Shown: piece by piece, positions 15,937 through 24,641 of the stretch
Layout: the number at the start of each line of letters is the position of its first letter
Position numbering within the stretch: position 1 is the first letter of the stretch
NCBI RefSeq assembly: GCF_021117345.1
Contig: NZ_CP088261.1
Span: 2,976,001-3,040,000 of the forward strand
Reading direction: 5' to 3'
DNA: 64,000 bases
DNA from: Microbacterium sp. cx-55
Lineage (GTDB): Bacteria > Actinomycetota > Actinomycetes > Actinomycetales > Microbacteriaceae
Notes under the pieces: model-generated
Seen by the model: the letters and a program-made list of their open reading frames with translations, nothing else
What the model was told of the DNA's origin: nothing
The model's database searches: none
Translations under genes and position numbers: made by a program

Positions 15937-16935
15937 ATGACCTCCTCCTCCACCCTCGCGGTGCACGCCGAAGGGCTCGTCAAGACGTTCGGCGCCATGC
16001 GCGCCGTGGACGGCGTCGACCTGATCGTTCCGGCCGGCACCGTGTACGGCGTCCTCGGCCCCAACGGCGCCGGCAAGACGACCACCATCAACATGCTCGC
16101 CACGCTGCTTCGCCCCGACGGCGGGTCGGCGCGGATCTTCGGGCACGACGTCGTCCGCGACGCGCAGATCGTTCGCCAGCTGATCGGCGTGACGGGCCAG
16201 TTCGCTTCCGTCGACGAGACGCTCTCGGCCACCGAGAACCTCGTGATCTTCGCGCGGCTGCTCGGCCTCAGCCGCAGCGCTGCCCGCGCGAAGAGCGACG
16301 ACCTGCTCGAGCGCTTCGGCCTCTCCGAAGCGGCACGGCGTCCGCTGAAGAAGTTCTCCGGCGGGATGCGGCGGCGACTCGATCTCGCCGCATCCCTGAT
16401 CGCCCAGCCGCCGTTGATCTTCCTCGACGAGCCCACCACGGGACTCGACCCGCGCACCCGCGGTCAGATGTGGGACACCATCCGCGAACTGGTCGCGAGT
16501 GGCTCCACGGTCCTCCTGACCACGCAGTACCTCGACGAGGCCGACCAGCTCGCCGACCGCATCGCGGTCATCGACCGGGGTCGTGTCGTCGCCGAGGGCA
16601 CGTCCGACGAGCTGAAGGCGTCGGTGGGGACGTCCAGCCTGCACCTGCGACTCGCGGATGCCGGAGACTCGGGCCTCGCCCTCGAAGCGATCGACCGCGT
16701 CCTCGGTGTACGCGGCACCCGATCGCCGGAGGCCGCTCGCCTCTCCGCGCCGATGACCCACCCGGACCGCGTCGCCGATCTGCTGATCGCGCTGCGCGAG
16801 CAGAGCATCGACGTCGTCGAGATGAGCGTGCAGAAGCCGACGCTCGACGAGGTCTTCCTGACCATCACCGGCCATGACACGGCCGATCAGAACACGTCGG
16901 ATACCTCCGACGAGAAGGAGCCGGTGACGGCATGA
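15937..16935 (+). CDS. DrrA-type ABC transporter ATPase
   Basis: 332 residues with Walker A GPNGAGKTTT, signature FSGGMRRRLDLA, Walker B PLIFLDEPTTGLD and the switch region TTQYLDEADQLAD, followed by the ~80-residue C-terminal extension typical of the DrrA/CcmA-like subfamily of drug or lipid exporters. The ATG is preceded by AAAGG. It overlaps the permease start by four bases. The pair forms a two-gene exporter; the substrate cannot be read from sequence. Convergent with the AfsR-like regulator, from which it is separated by a strong terminator. Confidence 0.9.
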   Translation: MTSSSTLAVHAEGLVKTFGAMRAVDGVDLIVPAGTVYGVLGPNGAGKTTTINMLATLLRPDGGSARIFGHDVVRDAQIVRQLIGVTGQFASVDETLSATENLVIFARLLGLSRSAARAKSDDLLERFGLSEAARRPLKKFSGGMRRRLDLAASLIAQPPLIFLDEPTTGLDPRTRGQMWDTIRELVASGSTVLLTTQYLDEADQLADRIAVIDRGRVVAEGTSDELKASVGTSSLHLRLADAGDSGLALEAIDRVLGVRGTRSPEAARLSAPMTHPDRVADLLIALREQSIDVVEMSVQKPTLDEVFLTITGHDTADQNTSDTSDEKEPVTA

Positions 16936-17762
16936 GCACTCTCACCATCCACCCTGCCCGCATCGTTCCGGCCGGGGAGCGGGATCTGAAGAACCGCACC
17001 AGCATCGTCCAGACCCTGCAGAACACCCTCACCATGGCGTACCGCGGGCTCGTCAAGATCCGCCGCACCCCCGAGCAGCTGGTCGACGTCACGGTGCAGC
17101 CGCTCATCTTCACGCTCATGTTCGCCTACATCTTCGGCGGGGCGATCGCGGGCGACGTACAGGACTACCTGCCCGCCCTCATTCCCGGCATCCTCGTGCA
17201 GACCGTCATCACGACATCGGTCGTCACCGGTACGCAGCTGCGCGAAGACATGGACAAGGGCGTGTTCGACCGGTTCCGATCGCTCCCCATCGCCCGCATC
17301 GCGCCGCTGTCGGGCGCTCTCCTCGCGGACACCGTGCGGTACGCGATCGCCACCACCCTCACGTTCGTGACGGGTTACATCATGGGCTACCGTCCCGCCG
17401 CCGGCCTCGGCGCGGTCATCGCATCGGCCCTGCTCGTCATCGTCTGCTCCTGGGCGATCAGCTGGATCTTCGCGTTCTTCGGCGTGATCGCCCGCACGGC
17501 ATCGAGCGTGCAGGGCATCTCGATGCTCGTGCTGTTCCCGCTCACCTTCCTCTCCAACGCCTTCGTCCCGGTCGACACCCTGCCGAGCTGGCTGGCCTGG
17601 TTCGCGAACGTGAACCCGATCTCGCACCTCATCAGCGCCGTGCGCGATCTCGCCAACGGCGGCGTCATCGGCGTGGACTTCTGGATGTCGCTGGCCGGCG
17701 CCGCGGTCATCGTCCTGATCTTCGCCCCGCTGACGGTGCGCGCGTACATGCGCAAGGCCTGA
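16932..17762 (+). CDS. DrrB-type ABC-2 permease
   Basis: 276 residues with six predicted membrane helices and the ABC-2 permease pattern (PLIFTLMFAYIFGG early, then the conserved LPSWLAWFANVNPISHLI segment before the last helices). An N-terminal cytoplasmic part of about 55 residues contains the amphipathic helix preceding the first membrane span. It is coupled to the ATPase gene through an ATGA overlap. It exports an unknown substrate, with drug or lipid export typical of the family. Confidence 0.9.
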   Translation: MSTLTIHPARIVPAGERDLKNRTSIVQTLQNTLTMAYRGLVKIRRTPEQLVDVTVQPLIFTLMFAYIFGGAIAGDVQDYLPALIPGILVQTVITTSVVTGTQLREDMDKGVFDRFRSLPIARIAPLSGALLADTVRYAIATTLTFVTGYIMGYRPAAGLGAVIASALLVIVCSWAISWIFAFFGVIARTASSVQGISMLVLFPLTFLSNAFVPVDTLPSWLAWFANVNPISHLISAVRDLANGGVIGVDFWMSLAGAAVIVLIFAPLTVRAYMRKA

Positions 17763-17769
17763 GCAGCCG

Positions 17770-17807
17770 GATGAGGGAGGCCGCGGTGATCCGCGGTCTC
17801 CCTCATC
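17770..17807. terminator. Bidirectional terminator between exporter and AfsR-like gene
   Basis: A 17-bp stem GATGAGGGAGGCCGCGG / CCGCGGTCTCCCTCATC (one G-T pair) around the tetraloop TGAT. It lies 8 bp after the permease stop and 3 bp from the stop of the convergent regulator, so it can serve both genes. Confidence 0.85.
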
Positions 17808-17810
17808 GCG

Positions 17811-20684
17811 TCAGTCCGAGGCGGCTCGCGCCACGAGCCGAGTGAGATCCGGTACCGGCGCGCGAGGCGCGTCGGGGTCGCGTCCCGCCGCGATCAGATC
17901 GCTCCGCAGACGCACGACGGCCGGATCGGTGGCGTCTGCACGCCCGCGGAGCGCATCCGCGGCGGCCACCGCATCCTGTGCGTCGTCGAGGCGCCCGGCG
18001 CGAACGAACCAGCCGGCGAGGGTCACGGCGATCTCCGCCAGGATCGGGGAATCGGCCGCGCGAACCGCGATCGGCACCGCCTCGCGCAGCGGCACGATCG
18101 CGGCGGCCGTGTCACCCGCGAGGGTGAGCGCCGCGGCTCGCCGCGCGAGGCTCACCGCGATCACCTGCGGCGGGTAGCCGACCGTATCGACCTCGGCGAT
18201 CCCGTCGAGGTGCCTCAGGGCTGCCGCGCCGTCGCCGACGGCGAGTTCGACGGATGCTGCCGCCAGCGCGAACTGGTGCCACGCGCGCAGGGATCCGTCC
18301 CGTTCGGCCGTCGCGCCGCTCATCGCGAGCCTCGCGCGGGCCTCATCGATCCGCCCCATCCGCGTCAGCAGGAGCACGCCCTGCGACTGCTGCTGGATGA
18401 CATCTCCCACGCTCGTCAGCCCCTCGAGCTCGCTGCTGACCGCATCCGCCGCGGCGAGCGCCTCCTCGAGACGGCCCTGCAGCGTGAGCCACTCGGAACG
18501 CATCTGACTCGCCAGCGCGAGGCCCCAGACGTCGCCGACGCTTTCGAACGCGGCCAGCGCACGCTCGCTGCGCACACCGAGCTCGTCCACCAGCCCGCTG
18601 TTCTGCGCGATCGCGGCCTGGATGACGGTGACGAGAGCCCGGCTCCACGCGGGAGCGCCGACAGGGAGATCGTCGTCGCGCAGCTCGATGGCCAGAGACC
18701 AGGGTTGATCGGTCGTGCCGCGCCCCTCGCTGCGAAGCGCGGCCCGCAGCAGCGCCGCGAGCGTCGCCGCGAGATCCGACGGCGTCGCATCCGCGGCATC
18801 CAGCACCCGCCGCGGATCGAGCGCACCGATGGGCACGGAGATGACCTCCTGCTGCATCAGGCGGATGAGGATGGCGAGTCCCGCAACGATCACGGCGGGT
18901 TCGGAGTCGAGACCCTCGGCGGCCGGGAGCACGTCCGTCAGAGCGCTGCTCAGGGCGTCGAATCGTTCTCGCATGAGCCACACCCAGAACTGGGATCGCA
19001 CGAGATCGAGGGAGGTGCGAGCGAGTTCCGGCCGTGACGTACTCCAGCGCAGCGCCGCCGACAGGTTCTCTTCCGCCGCGTCGAACCACGCGACGGCGGC
19101 ACGCACATCGGGCGTGCGCAGCAGTCGGTCGCGCGGGAGCGCGAGGGAGGCCATGACCCGCGCCTGCCGGTCGTGCGAGGCGGCCAGTCGGCCTTCGCGC
19201 CGCAGCGCGTCGAGGCCGTACTCGCGCACGGTTTCGAGCAACCGGTAGCGGCCTCGCCGCCGGTGCACGAGCGATCGGTCGACGAGCGCGTCGACGTCCG
19301 CGGCATCCACATCGAACGCGGCCGCGACCGCGACGACGTCTTCGGCGGCCACCCCGTCCGGGAAAACCGCCACGGTCAGGAGCGCATCGCGCTCGGCCGC
19401 GGTGAGCAGCTCCCAGCTCCAGTCGATGACAGCGCGCAGCGTCTGGTGACGGGCCTCCGCGGACCGCGGCCCGCGGGCGAGCAGCGCGAATCGATCGGCG
19501 AGTCCGGCCTCGATCTCGTCGACCGTGAGAACGCGCGCTCGTGCCCCCGCCAGCTCCAGCGCGAGCGGCAACCCGTCGAGGCGACGGGCGATCCGCGCGA
19601 CGGCGGCCCGCTCACCCGGGTCGAGCTCTCGGCCGCGCGCGGCACGGATGCGCGTCGTCAGCAGCAGCGCGGCGTCCGCATCCGCGAGCGGACCCAGTTC
19701 GACGAATGCCTCGACGGGCAGTCCGAGCGGTTCCCGGCTCGTGACGAGCACCCGGCACGCGGGCGCGACGCGCAGCACGTCGGCGACCACGTCCGCGGTC
19801 TCGGCGACGACGTGCTCCGCGTTGTCGAGCACGAGAAGCACGGCGCGGTCGGCGAGCGCCTGCAGCGCGCGTTCGCGCCGGGTCGCGGACGCGACCGGGG
19901 TGGTGTCGTTGACGCGGATGCTGCGCCCGAGCGCTGTGGCGACCGCATCCCAGACCTCCCCGCCCGACACGGGGGCGAGCTCGACGAGCACCGCGGGGCC
20001 ACTCGCTCGCGCGGTTTCGAGCGCGAGCGTGGTCTTCCCCGCACCGCCGGGCCCGATCAGCGTCACGAGACGGTTCTCCGCGAGCTGCCCGCGAATGAGC
20101 GAGAGTTCGTCGGCGCGACCGACCAACGTCGTCACCGCGGCCGGAATCGATCCGGGTCCCGGGGCGGCGCCCGCATCCGGGGTCGCGGCGCCCGCATCCG
20201 AGGCATCGGGACGTCGTTCGGCAGCGAGCCGCTCCGCGTGTGCGCGGTCCTCCCACAGATCGCGCACCACCCAGTCGAAGCCGTCGGGGGTCCAGACCTC
20301 GCCGCGCCAGAGCGAGAGGGCGTCGCGCGCGCGGCGTACCGCGGTGTCGGGATCTGCCACCCGCGCCGCCGCAACGAGATCCGCGAACGCGGTGACGTCG
20401 ACGTCGGCCCGCGGCACGTCGAGGAGGTACCCGCCCGGCGCTGCCCGCACCACTCCGGCGGGCAGCGTTCGACGCAGTCGCGACACGAGCGATTGGAGAG
20501 CGGCGCGCGGGTCTTCGGGAGCATCCGCAGGCCAGACGTCCTCGGCGAGGGCCCGGTAGCCGACCGTCGTGCCCGCATCCAGGGCGAGGCGGAAGAGCAA
20601 CGCGCGCTGTCCGGCGCCGCTCACGTCGAGGCGAGCGCCGTCGTCGTCCCAGGCGCCGAACCCGCCGAAGAAGCGCAATCGCAC
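17811..20684 (-). CDS. AfsR/SARP-type transcriptional regulator with NTPase domain
   Basis: About 957 residues from the GTG at 20684 (an in-frame ATG at 20732 would add 16 residues unlike the family). The N-terminus (about 1-80) is a winged-helix DNA-binding domain (RLRFFGGFGAWDDDGARL), followed by a bacterial transcriptional activation domain (about 85-150). An NB-ARC/STAND ATPase comes next, with Walker A LIGPGGAGKTT near Lys217 and Walker B VLLVLDNAEHVV. A long helical TPR-like C-terminal half completes it. Such proteins activate secondary-metabolite or stress genes. It is convergent with the DrrAB-like exporter. The low GC-skewed AACAACG-type SARP direct repeats were not obvious nearby, so the target is unknown. 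Confidence 0.85.
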   Translation of the reverse strand: MRLRFFGGFGAWDDDGARLDVSGAGQRALLFRLALDAGTTVGYRALAEDVWPADAPEDPRAALQSLVSRLRRTLPAGVVRAAPGGYLLDVPRADVDVTAFADLVAAARVADPDTAVRRARDALSLWRGEVWTPDGFDWVVRDLWEDRAHAERLAAERRPDASDAGAATPDAGAAPGPGSIPAAVTTLVGRADELSLIRGQLAENRLVTLIGPGGAGKTTLALETARASGPAVLVELAPVSGGEVWDAVATALGRSIRVNDTTPVASATRRERALQALADRAVLLVLDNAEHVVAETADVVADVLRVAPACRVLVTSREPLGLPVEAFVELGPLADADAALLLTTRIRAARGRELDPGERAAVARIARRLDGLPLALELAGARARVLTVDEIEAGLADRFALLARGPRSAEARHQTLRAVIDWSWELLTAAERDALLTVAVFPDGVAAEDVVAVAAAFDVDAADVDALVDRSLVHRRRGRYRLLETVREYGLDALRREGRLAASHDRQARVMASLALPRDRLLRTPDVRAAVAWFDAAEENLSAALRWSTSRPELARTSLDLVRSQFWVWLMRERFDALSSALTDVLPAAEGLDSEPAVIVAGLAILIRLMQQEVISVPIGALDPRRVLDAADATPSDLAATLAALLRAALRSEGRGTTDQPWSLAIELRDDDLPVGAPAWSRALVTVIQAAIAQNSGLVDELGVRSERALAAFESVGDVWGLALASQMRSEWLTLQGRLEEALAAADAVSSELEGLTSVGDVIQQQSQGVLLLTRMGRIDEARARLAMSGATAERDGSLRAWHQFALAAASVELAVGDGAAALRHLDGIAEVDTVGYPPQVIAVSLARRAAALTLAGDTAAAIVPLREAVPIAVRAADSPILAEIAVTLAGWFVRAGRLDDAQDAVAAADALRGRADATDPAVVRLRSDLIAAGRDPDAPRAPVPDLTRLVARAASD

Positions 20685-20814
20685 GTCCTTACTGTAGGAC
20701 CGCGGCGCCGCCGCCCCCGCCGCCCACCGCACGCGCGTCCTTCCGCATCCGGCTCCCGATTCTCGTCGGCCCGGCTCCCGTCTCCCGCATCCGGCCTGCG
20801 TCCTCCCGGTTCGG

Positions 20815-20870
20815 GGCGCGTTCCTGCGTTTGGGGCGCGAGATTCACGCCCCAAACGCAGGAATGCGCCC
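20815..20870. repeat. Long palindrome, TTTGGGGCG family (copy 2)
   Basis: Arms CCTGCGTTTGGGGCG (20823-20837) and CGCCCCAAACGCAGG (20847-20861) pair perfectly; the flanks extend the stem with one mismatch (GGGCGCGTT / AATGCGCCC). It has the same core as the copy at 15720 and lies 3' of the hydrolase gene, upstream of the AfsR-like gene. The rest of 20685-20814 holds CATCCGGC-type short repeats and no gene. Confidence 0.85.
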
Positions 20871-20898
20871 CAAGTCCACGAGGGCGCGCGGGCGCGGG

Positions 20899-21678
20899 TC
20901 AGCCGCGGGTGGTGACGTGCTCGGCGAAGAGGCCGGGCCACGCCATGACGCCATACGGGCTGCGAGCCACGACGAGGCGGCTGTCGGAGATCAGGTCGCA
21001 GAGGGTGCGGGCGGTCTTCAGCGGATGCGTGCGGTCGCCCGTCCAGGCGAGCACGAGCGTCGGCGCGGTGATGCGGGCGACCTTCTTGCGCGTCGGCAGG
21101 TCGGTGGCCGCGGCGCCGCGGAGCACCGTGGGCAGCAGCTCCGCCGGCACGGTCGGCCGCGTCTCGGGGGCATCGGCGAGCGCCGGCGGAACCGGCGCCG
21201 TATCGCCCAGCGCGAGGAGCGCCGAAAGACCGCCGCGCTCGACGAGCTTCGCGTTCGCCCGATAGACATCGCCCTGCGCCCGGCGGCGCTTCCACGCCGT
21301 CGGCGGGGTGACGAGGGTCAGACTCGAGAACCGGTGCCGGTCGGCGACCGCCGCGTGCAGCAGCGTTCCCGTTCCCATCGACGGCCCGACGCCGTGCACG
21401 CGTTCACCGGGGGCGACGCGGTCGAGCAGCGCAAGCAGGTCGTCCGCGAGCGAATCCCATCCGTAATCCTCCGCGCGGTCGGTGCCGGTGGAGAGGCCGT
21501 GCGCCCGGGCGTCATAGCGCAGCACCCGGTGCCCGCGCAGGGCCCGGCCGAGATCGAGCCCGAGCTGGGCGTCACGCGCGCGGCTCGAGGTGAGGCCGTG
21601 CAACTGCACCACGAGGGGTCCGTCGTCTCCCGTGATGTCGTAGTCGAGCGTGGCCCCGCGCACCGTCATCGCGGGCAT
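20899..21678 (-). CDS. Alpha/beta hydrolase
   Basis: 259 residues from the ATG at 21678, which has AGGAGGG seven bases upstream. The fold is recognisable from VVQLHGLTSSR (oxyanion HG), the RVLRYDARAHGLS strand, and the nucleophile elbow GPSMG with Ser100. The acid is probably Asp215 (AWTGDRTH). The usual catalytic His in the last ~30 residues is not in its normal place; the only candidates are His218 and His254. It may be an esterase-like enzyme with altered geometry, or a non-catalytic member. Divergent from the condensation-domain gene with a 50-bp shared promoter region, so the two may be functionally linked. Confidence 0.8.
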   Translation of the reverse strand: MPAMTVRGATLDYDITGDDGPLVVQLHGLTSSRARDAQLGLDLGRALRGHRVLRYDARAHGLSTGTDRAEDYGWDSLADDLLALLDRVAPGERVHGVGPSMGTGTLLHAAVADRHRFSSLTLVTPPTAWKRRRAQGDVYRANAKLVERGGLSALLALGDTAPVPPALADAPETRPTVPAELLPTVLRGAAATDLPTRKKVARITAPTLVLAWTGDRTHPLKTARTLCDLISDSRLVVARSPYGVMAWPGLFAEHVTTRG

Positions 21679-21728
21679 CGGCCCTCCTGGAATCGTCGAG
21701 AAATCTGCGACCCCTAGACTACGACGCC

Positions 21729-23033
21729 ATGCGCCTGACCAACGTCGCCCAGCTGTCGCTCCCTCCGGGACGACTGCACAGTTACGTCGTGCCGGTGCGG
21801 CGCACCGACCGGAGGCTGCCGGTGTCGTTCGACCAGGAGCGGCACGTGGGTCAGGGCGATCGTCCCGGCTCCTGGATGGCGATCTCGTTCCGGATGCCGC
21901 GCGCCACCCGCGACGAACTCGGCGCCGCGTGGGACGCCGTGGTGGCGCGGCACGCGACGCTGCGGACCGTGTTCGCCGACGAGGGCGGCGTGCGCCTGTA
22001 CGAGGGCGAGGCGGAGGCGGGCAGCTGGCGTCCGCATCCGGTATCGGGCACCACCGCCGCCGCGGTGCGTGAGATCTTCGACGCCGAGTGCCGGCCGTAT
22101 GCGCCCGGGTCGTATCGTCTCTGCGTCGTCGAGCCCGACGGCGAGGCTCCGGTCGTCGTGATCGGCGCCGACCACTCGCACGTCGACATGTGGTCGCTCG
22201 TCGTGCTCGGGCGCGACCTCGGACTGGCCGTGGAATCCGTCCGCACGGGCGCGCCGATCCCCCTCGAGCCCGTCGACGGGTTCGCCGCGCACACGGCGGC
22301 ACTCGAGCGGATGCCGCCGGCCCCGGCCGAGGTCAGTGAGCGGTGGGAGCACCTGCTGGCGGCCGAGGGCGGGGCGATGCCGCGCTTCCCACTGCCGCTC
22401 GGCGACCTGTCGGTGCCGCATCCGGAGGTCGTCGAGGTGCACGACGTGCTGGATGCCGACGGGGTCGTGCGCCTCACCCGGGCGGCCGACCTGCTGCGGG
22501 TGCGCGTGACCGCGCTGGCGCTCGGCGTGCTCACCGAGGTCTCGCTGCGACTCGCGGGCACACCGCTGCGCGCGGTGTTCCCCGTGCACAGCCGGAACGA
22601 TCCGCGCTGGCTGCACGCGGTGGGCTGGTTCATCACCAACGCGGTCATCGAGTGCACCGACCCCGACCCGCGGGCGTGCGCCGCCGACGTGAAACACGCC
22701 CTGCAGCTCGGTTCGTTCCCGCTCGCGCCGATCTTCGGGCCGCGCGGGGGGATGCCGGCCACTCCGGGGATGTTCGCCATCTCGTGGCTCGACACGCGGC
22801 GCCTGCCGGTGTCGGTGCCGGCGGATGCGGACGCCCACTGGGTCTCCGCCGTCATCCGTACGGACGGGGTCATGATCTGGTTCGTCGTCAACGACACCGG
22901 GCTGCACCTGCGCTGCCGCTACCCCGATACTCCCCAGGCCCGTGATTCGGTCGGGCGCTGGCTCGAGGCCGTCGAAGAGGGCGTTCGAAAGGCGGCGGAC
23001 GACCCGGTCGTGTCGGCCCCGCCGTTAGCCTGA
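21729..23033 (+). CDS. Stand-alone condensation-domain acyltransferase-like protein
   Basis: 434 residues with the chloramphenicol-acetyltransferase-like fold of NRPS condensation domains. The active-site motif reads DHSHVDMW (His149-x3-Asp153), a variant of HHxxxDG in which the first His is Asp. The later VGWFITN segment matches the conserved Gly-x-Phe-x-Asn region of this family. There is no adenylation or carrier domain and no NRPS gene nearby, so it resembles free-standing PapA-like acyltransferases or ester-forming condensation enzymes. The following MFS exporter begins 4 bp after its stop, suggesting that a product is made and exported. Substrates are unknown. Confidence 0.8.
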   Translation: MRLTNVAQLSLPPGRLHSYVVPVRRTDRRLPVSFDQERHVGQGDRPGSWMAISFRMPRATRDELGAAWDAVVARHATLRTVFADEGGVRLYEGEAEAGSWRPHPVSGTTAAAVREIFDAECRPYAPGSYRLCVVEPDGEAPVVVIGADHSHVDMWSLVVLGRDLGLAVESVRTGAPIPLEPVDGFAAHTAALERMPPAPAEVSERWEHLLAAEGGAMPRFPLPLGDLSVPHPEVVEVHDVLDADGVVRLTRAADLLRVRVTALALGVLTEVSLRLAGTPLRAVFPVHSRNDPRWLHAVGWFITNAVIECTDPDPRACAADVKHALQLGSFPLAPIFGPRGGMPATPGMFAISWLDTRRLPVSVPADADAHWVSAVIRTDGVMIWFVVNDTGLHLRCRYPDTPQARDSVGRWLEAVEEGVRKAADDPVVSAPPLA

Positions 23034-23037
23034 AGGG

Positions 23038-24483
23038 ATGGCCACGCGGGATGAGAACAGACGTCGACGACTCACCCGGATGCCCTCGCAGGGCGCGATC
23101 GTCGCGGTCCTCGCCCTCGCCGGCCTCGCGTCGTCGTTCATGTTCACGCTCGTCGTGCCGATCCAGGCGAAGCTGCCGGAGCTCTTGGACGCGAGCCGGG
23201 AAGACACCGCCTGGGTGGTGACCTCGACCCTGCTGGCGTCGGCGGTGATCACCCCGATCGCGGGTCGGCTCGGCGACATGTACGGCAAGCGCCGGATCGT
23301 GCTCGTGCTCCTCGGACTGCTCGTGCTCGGTTCGGTCATCGCGGCGCTCTCGCCCGGGATCGTCGGCGTCGTGGTCGGCCGCACCCTGCAGGGCGCGGTG
23401 ACCGGTGTCGTGCCGCTCGGCATCTCGATCCTCCGCGACGTTCTGCACGAGGACCGCGTGGATGGCGCGATCGCGCTGATCAGCGCGACCCTCGGCGTGG
23501 GCGGCGCGCTCGGTCTGCCCATCAGCGCCCTGGTCACCGAGAACGCGGACTGGCATGTGCTGTTCTGGGTCGCCGCGGCCCTGGGCGTCGTCGTCTTCCT
23601 GCTCGTGCTCTGGATCGTGCCGGTCAGCGTGCTGCGCACCGCCGGCCGCTTCGATTACGTCGGCGCCGTCGGGCTCGCGATCGGGCTCGTCGGCGTGCTG
23701 CTCGCCATCTCGCGCGGCAACGAGTGGGGTTGGGTGTCGCCCGCGACCCTCGCCTGCGGACTCGGCGGCATCCTGGTGCTGCTCGTCTGGGGCGCGTACG
23801 AACTCCGGATCGCCGAGCCCCTGCTCGACCTCCGGATCGCCGCGCGGCCGGCCGTGCTGCTCACGAACATCGCCTCCATCGGCATGGGCTTCGCACTGTT
23901 CGGCTCGAACGTCGTATACCCGCAGATGCTCGAGCTGCCCGTCGAGACGGGTGCCGGATTCGGGCTCTCGCTGCTCGCCGCATCCCTCGTCGTGATGCCG
24001 TCGGGTCTCGTGATGATGGTGCTCTCGCCGTTCTCGGGTCGCCTCGCGCGCACCGTCGGGCCCCAGCTGCTGCTCGTGCTCGGGGCGATCTCGCTCGTCT
24101 TGGCGTACGGCTTCACGCTGCTCTTCTCGAGTGAGGTCTGGCACATCGTCGTCGCGAACATCATCATCGGGGTGGGCATCGGGTTCGGTTACGCGGCGAT
24201 GCCGATGCTGATCATGCGGTCGGTGCCGCAGTCCGAGACCGGAGCGTCGAACGGGTTGAACGCCCTGTTCCGGTCGCTCGGCACGTCGAGCGCGGCAGCC
24301 GTCATCGGCGCCGTGCTGGCGACCTACTCCCGTCCGTTCGAGGGGATGCCGACGCCGACCGCCGAGGCCTTCCACATCTCGTTCCTGCTCGGCGGCGGGG
24401 CGGCGGTCGTGGCCCTCGTGCTCGCGCTGTTCATCCCCCGCCGGCGCGACGCCCGCGAGGCCCGCCCCTCGCTGCCCGAGTAG
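23038..24483 (+). CDS. MFS exporter, DHA2-like (14 helices)
   Basis: 481 residues with about 14 hydrophobic helices and the MFS motif A between helices 2 and 3 (GRLGDMYGKRR). It also has the motif-C-like Gly/Pro pattern ATLGVGGALGLPISALV in helix 5, which is typical of drug/H+ antiporters. It directly follows the condensation-domain gene (4-bp gap), so the two are probably co-transcribed. An exporter for a small acylated product or a drug efflux pump are both consistent. Confidence 0.88.
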   Translation: MATRDENRRRRLTRMPSQGAIVAVLALAGLASSFMFTLVVPIQAKLPELLDASREDTAWVVTSTLLASAVITPIAGRLGDMYGKRRIVLVLLGLLVLGSVIAALSPGIVGVVVGRTLQGAVTGVVPLGISILRDVLHEDRVDGAIALISATLGVGGALGLPISALVTENADWHVLFWVAAALGVVVFLLVLWIVPVSVLRTAGRFDYVGAVGLAIGLVGVLLAISRGNEWGWVSPATLACGLGGILVLLVWGAYELRIAEPLLDLRIAARPAVLLTNIASIGMGFALFGSNVVYPQMLELPVETGAGFGLSLLAASLVVMPSGLVMMVLSPFSGRLARTVGPQLLLVLGAISLVLAYGFTLLFSSEVWHIVVANIIIGVGIGFGYAAMPMLIMRSVPQSETGASNGLNALFRSLGTSSAAAVIGAVLATYSRPFEGMPTPTAEAFHISFLLGGGAAVVALVLALFIPRRRDAREARPSLPE

Positions 24484-24501
24484 CCCGCGCCGGTACGGGG
24501 C

Positions 24502-24591
24502 CGCGAGACAGCATCCACGGGTCGAGACAGCTGTCGCCGACCGACGTCTCGCCGCCCCACTGCAGTCTCGCGGCCGACGTGCTGTCTCGCG
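24502..24591. repeat. Long palindrome, GAGAC family subtype b (copy 1)
   Basis: Outer arms CGCGAGACAGCA (24502-24513) and TGCTGTCTCGCG (24580-24591) are perfect. Inside are further GTCGAGACAGC and CGACGTCTCG half-sites and CTGCAGTCTCGCGG. It sits 3' of the MFS gene and about 50 bp before the POT gene. Related copies: 33782, 53707. Confidence 0.88.
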
Positions 24592-24641
24592 CGCCGAGCG
24601 CCGCCGCGCGAGGAGCACCGCAGCCGGGCTACGGTGAGGCC

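Noticed and set aside
15327..16875. Long minus-strand frames spanning the end of eccC, the repeat gap and drrA
   Set aside because: They run through tandem repeats and antisense to two clear genes; the translation is low-complexity with no family pattern.
24579..24641. Upstream in-frame start for the POT transporter
   Set aside because: It would place the N-terminus inside the GAGAC palindrome and adds residues unlike the family; the ATG at 24642 has its own ribosome site.
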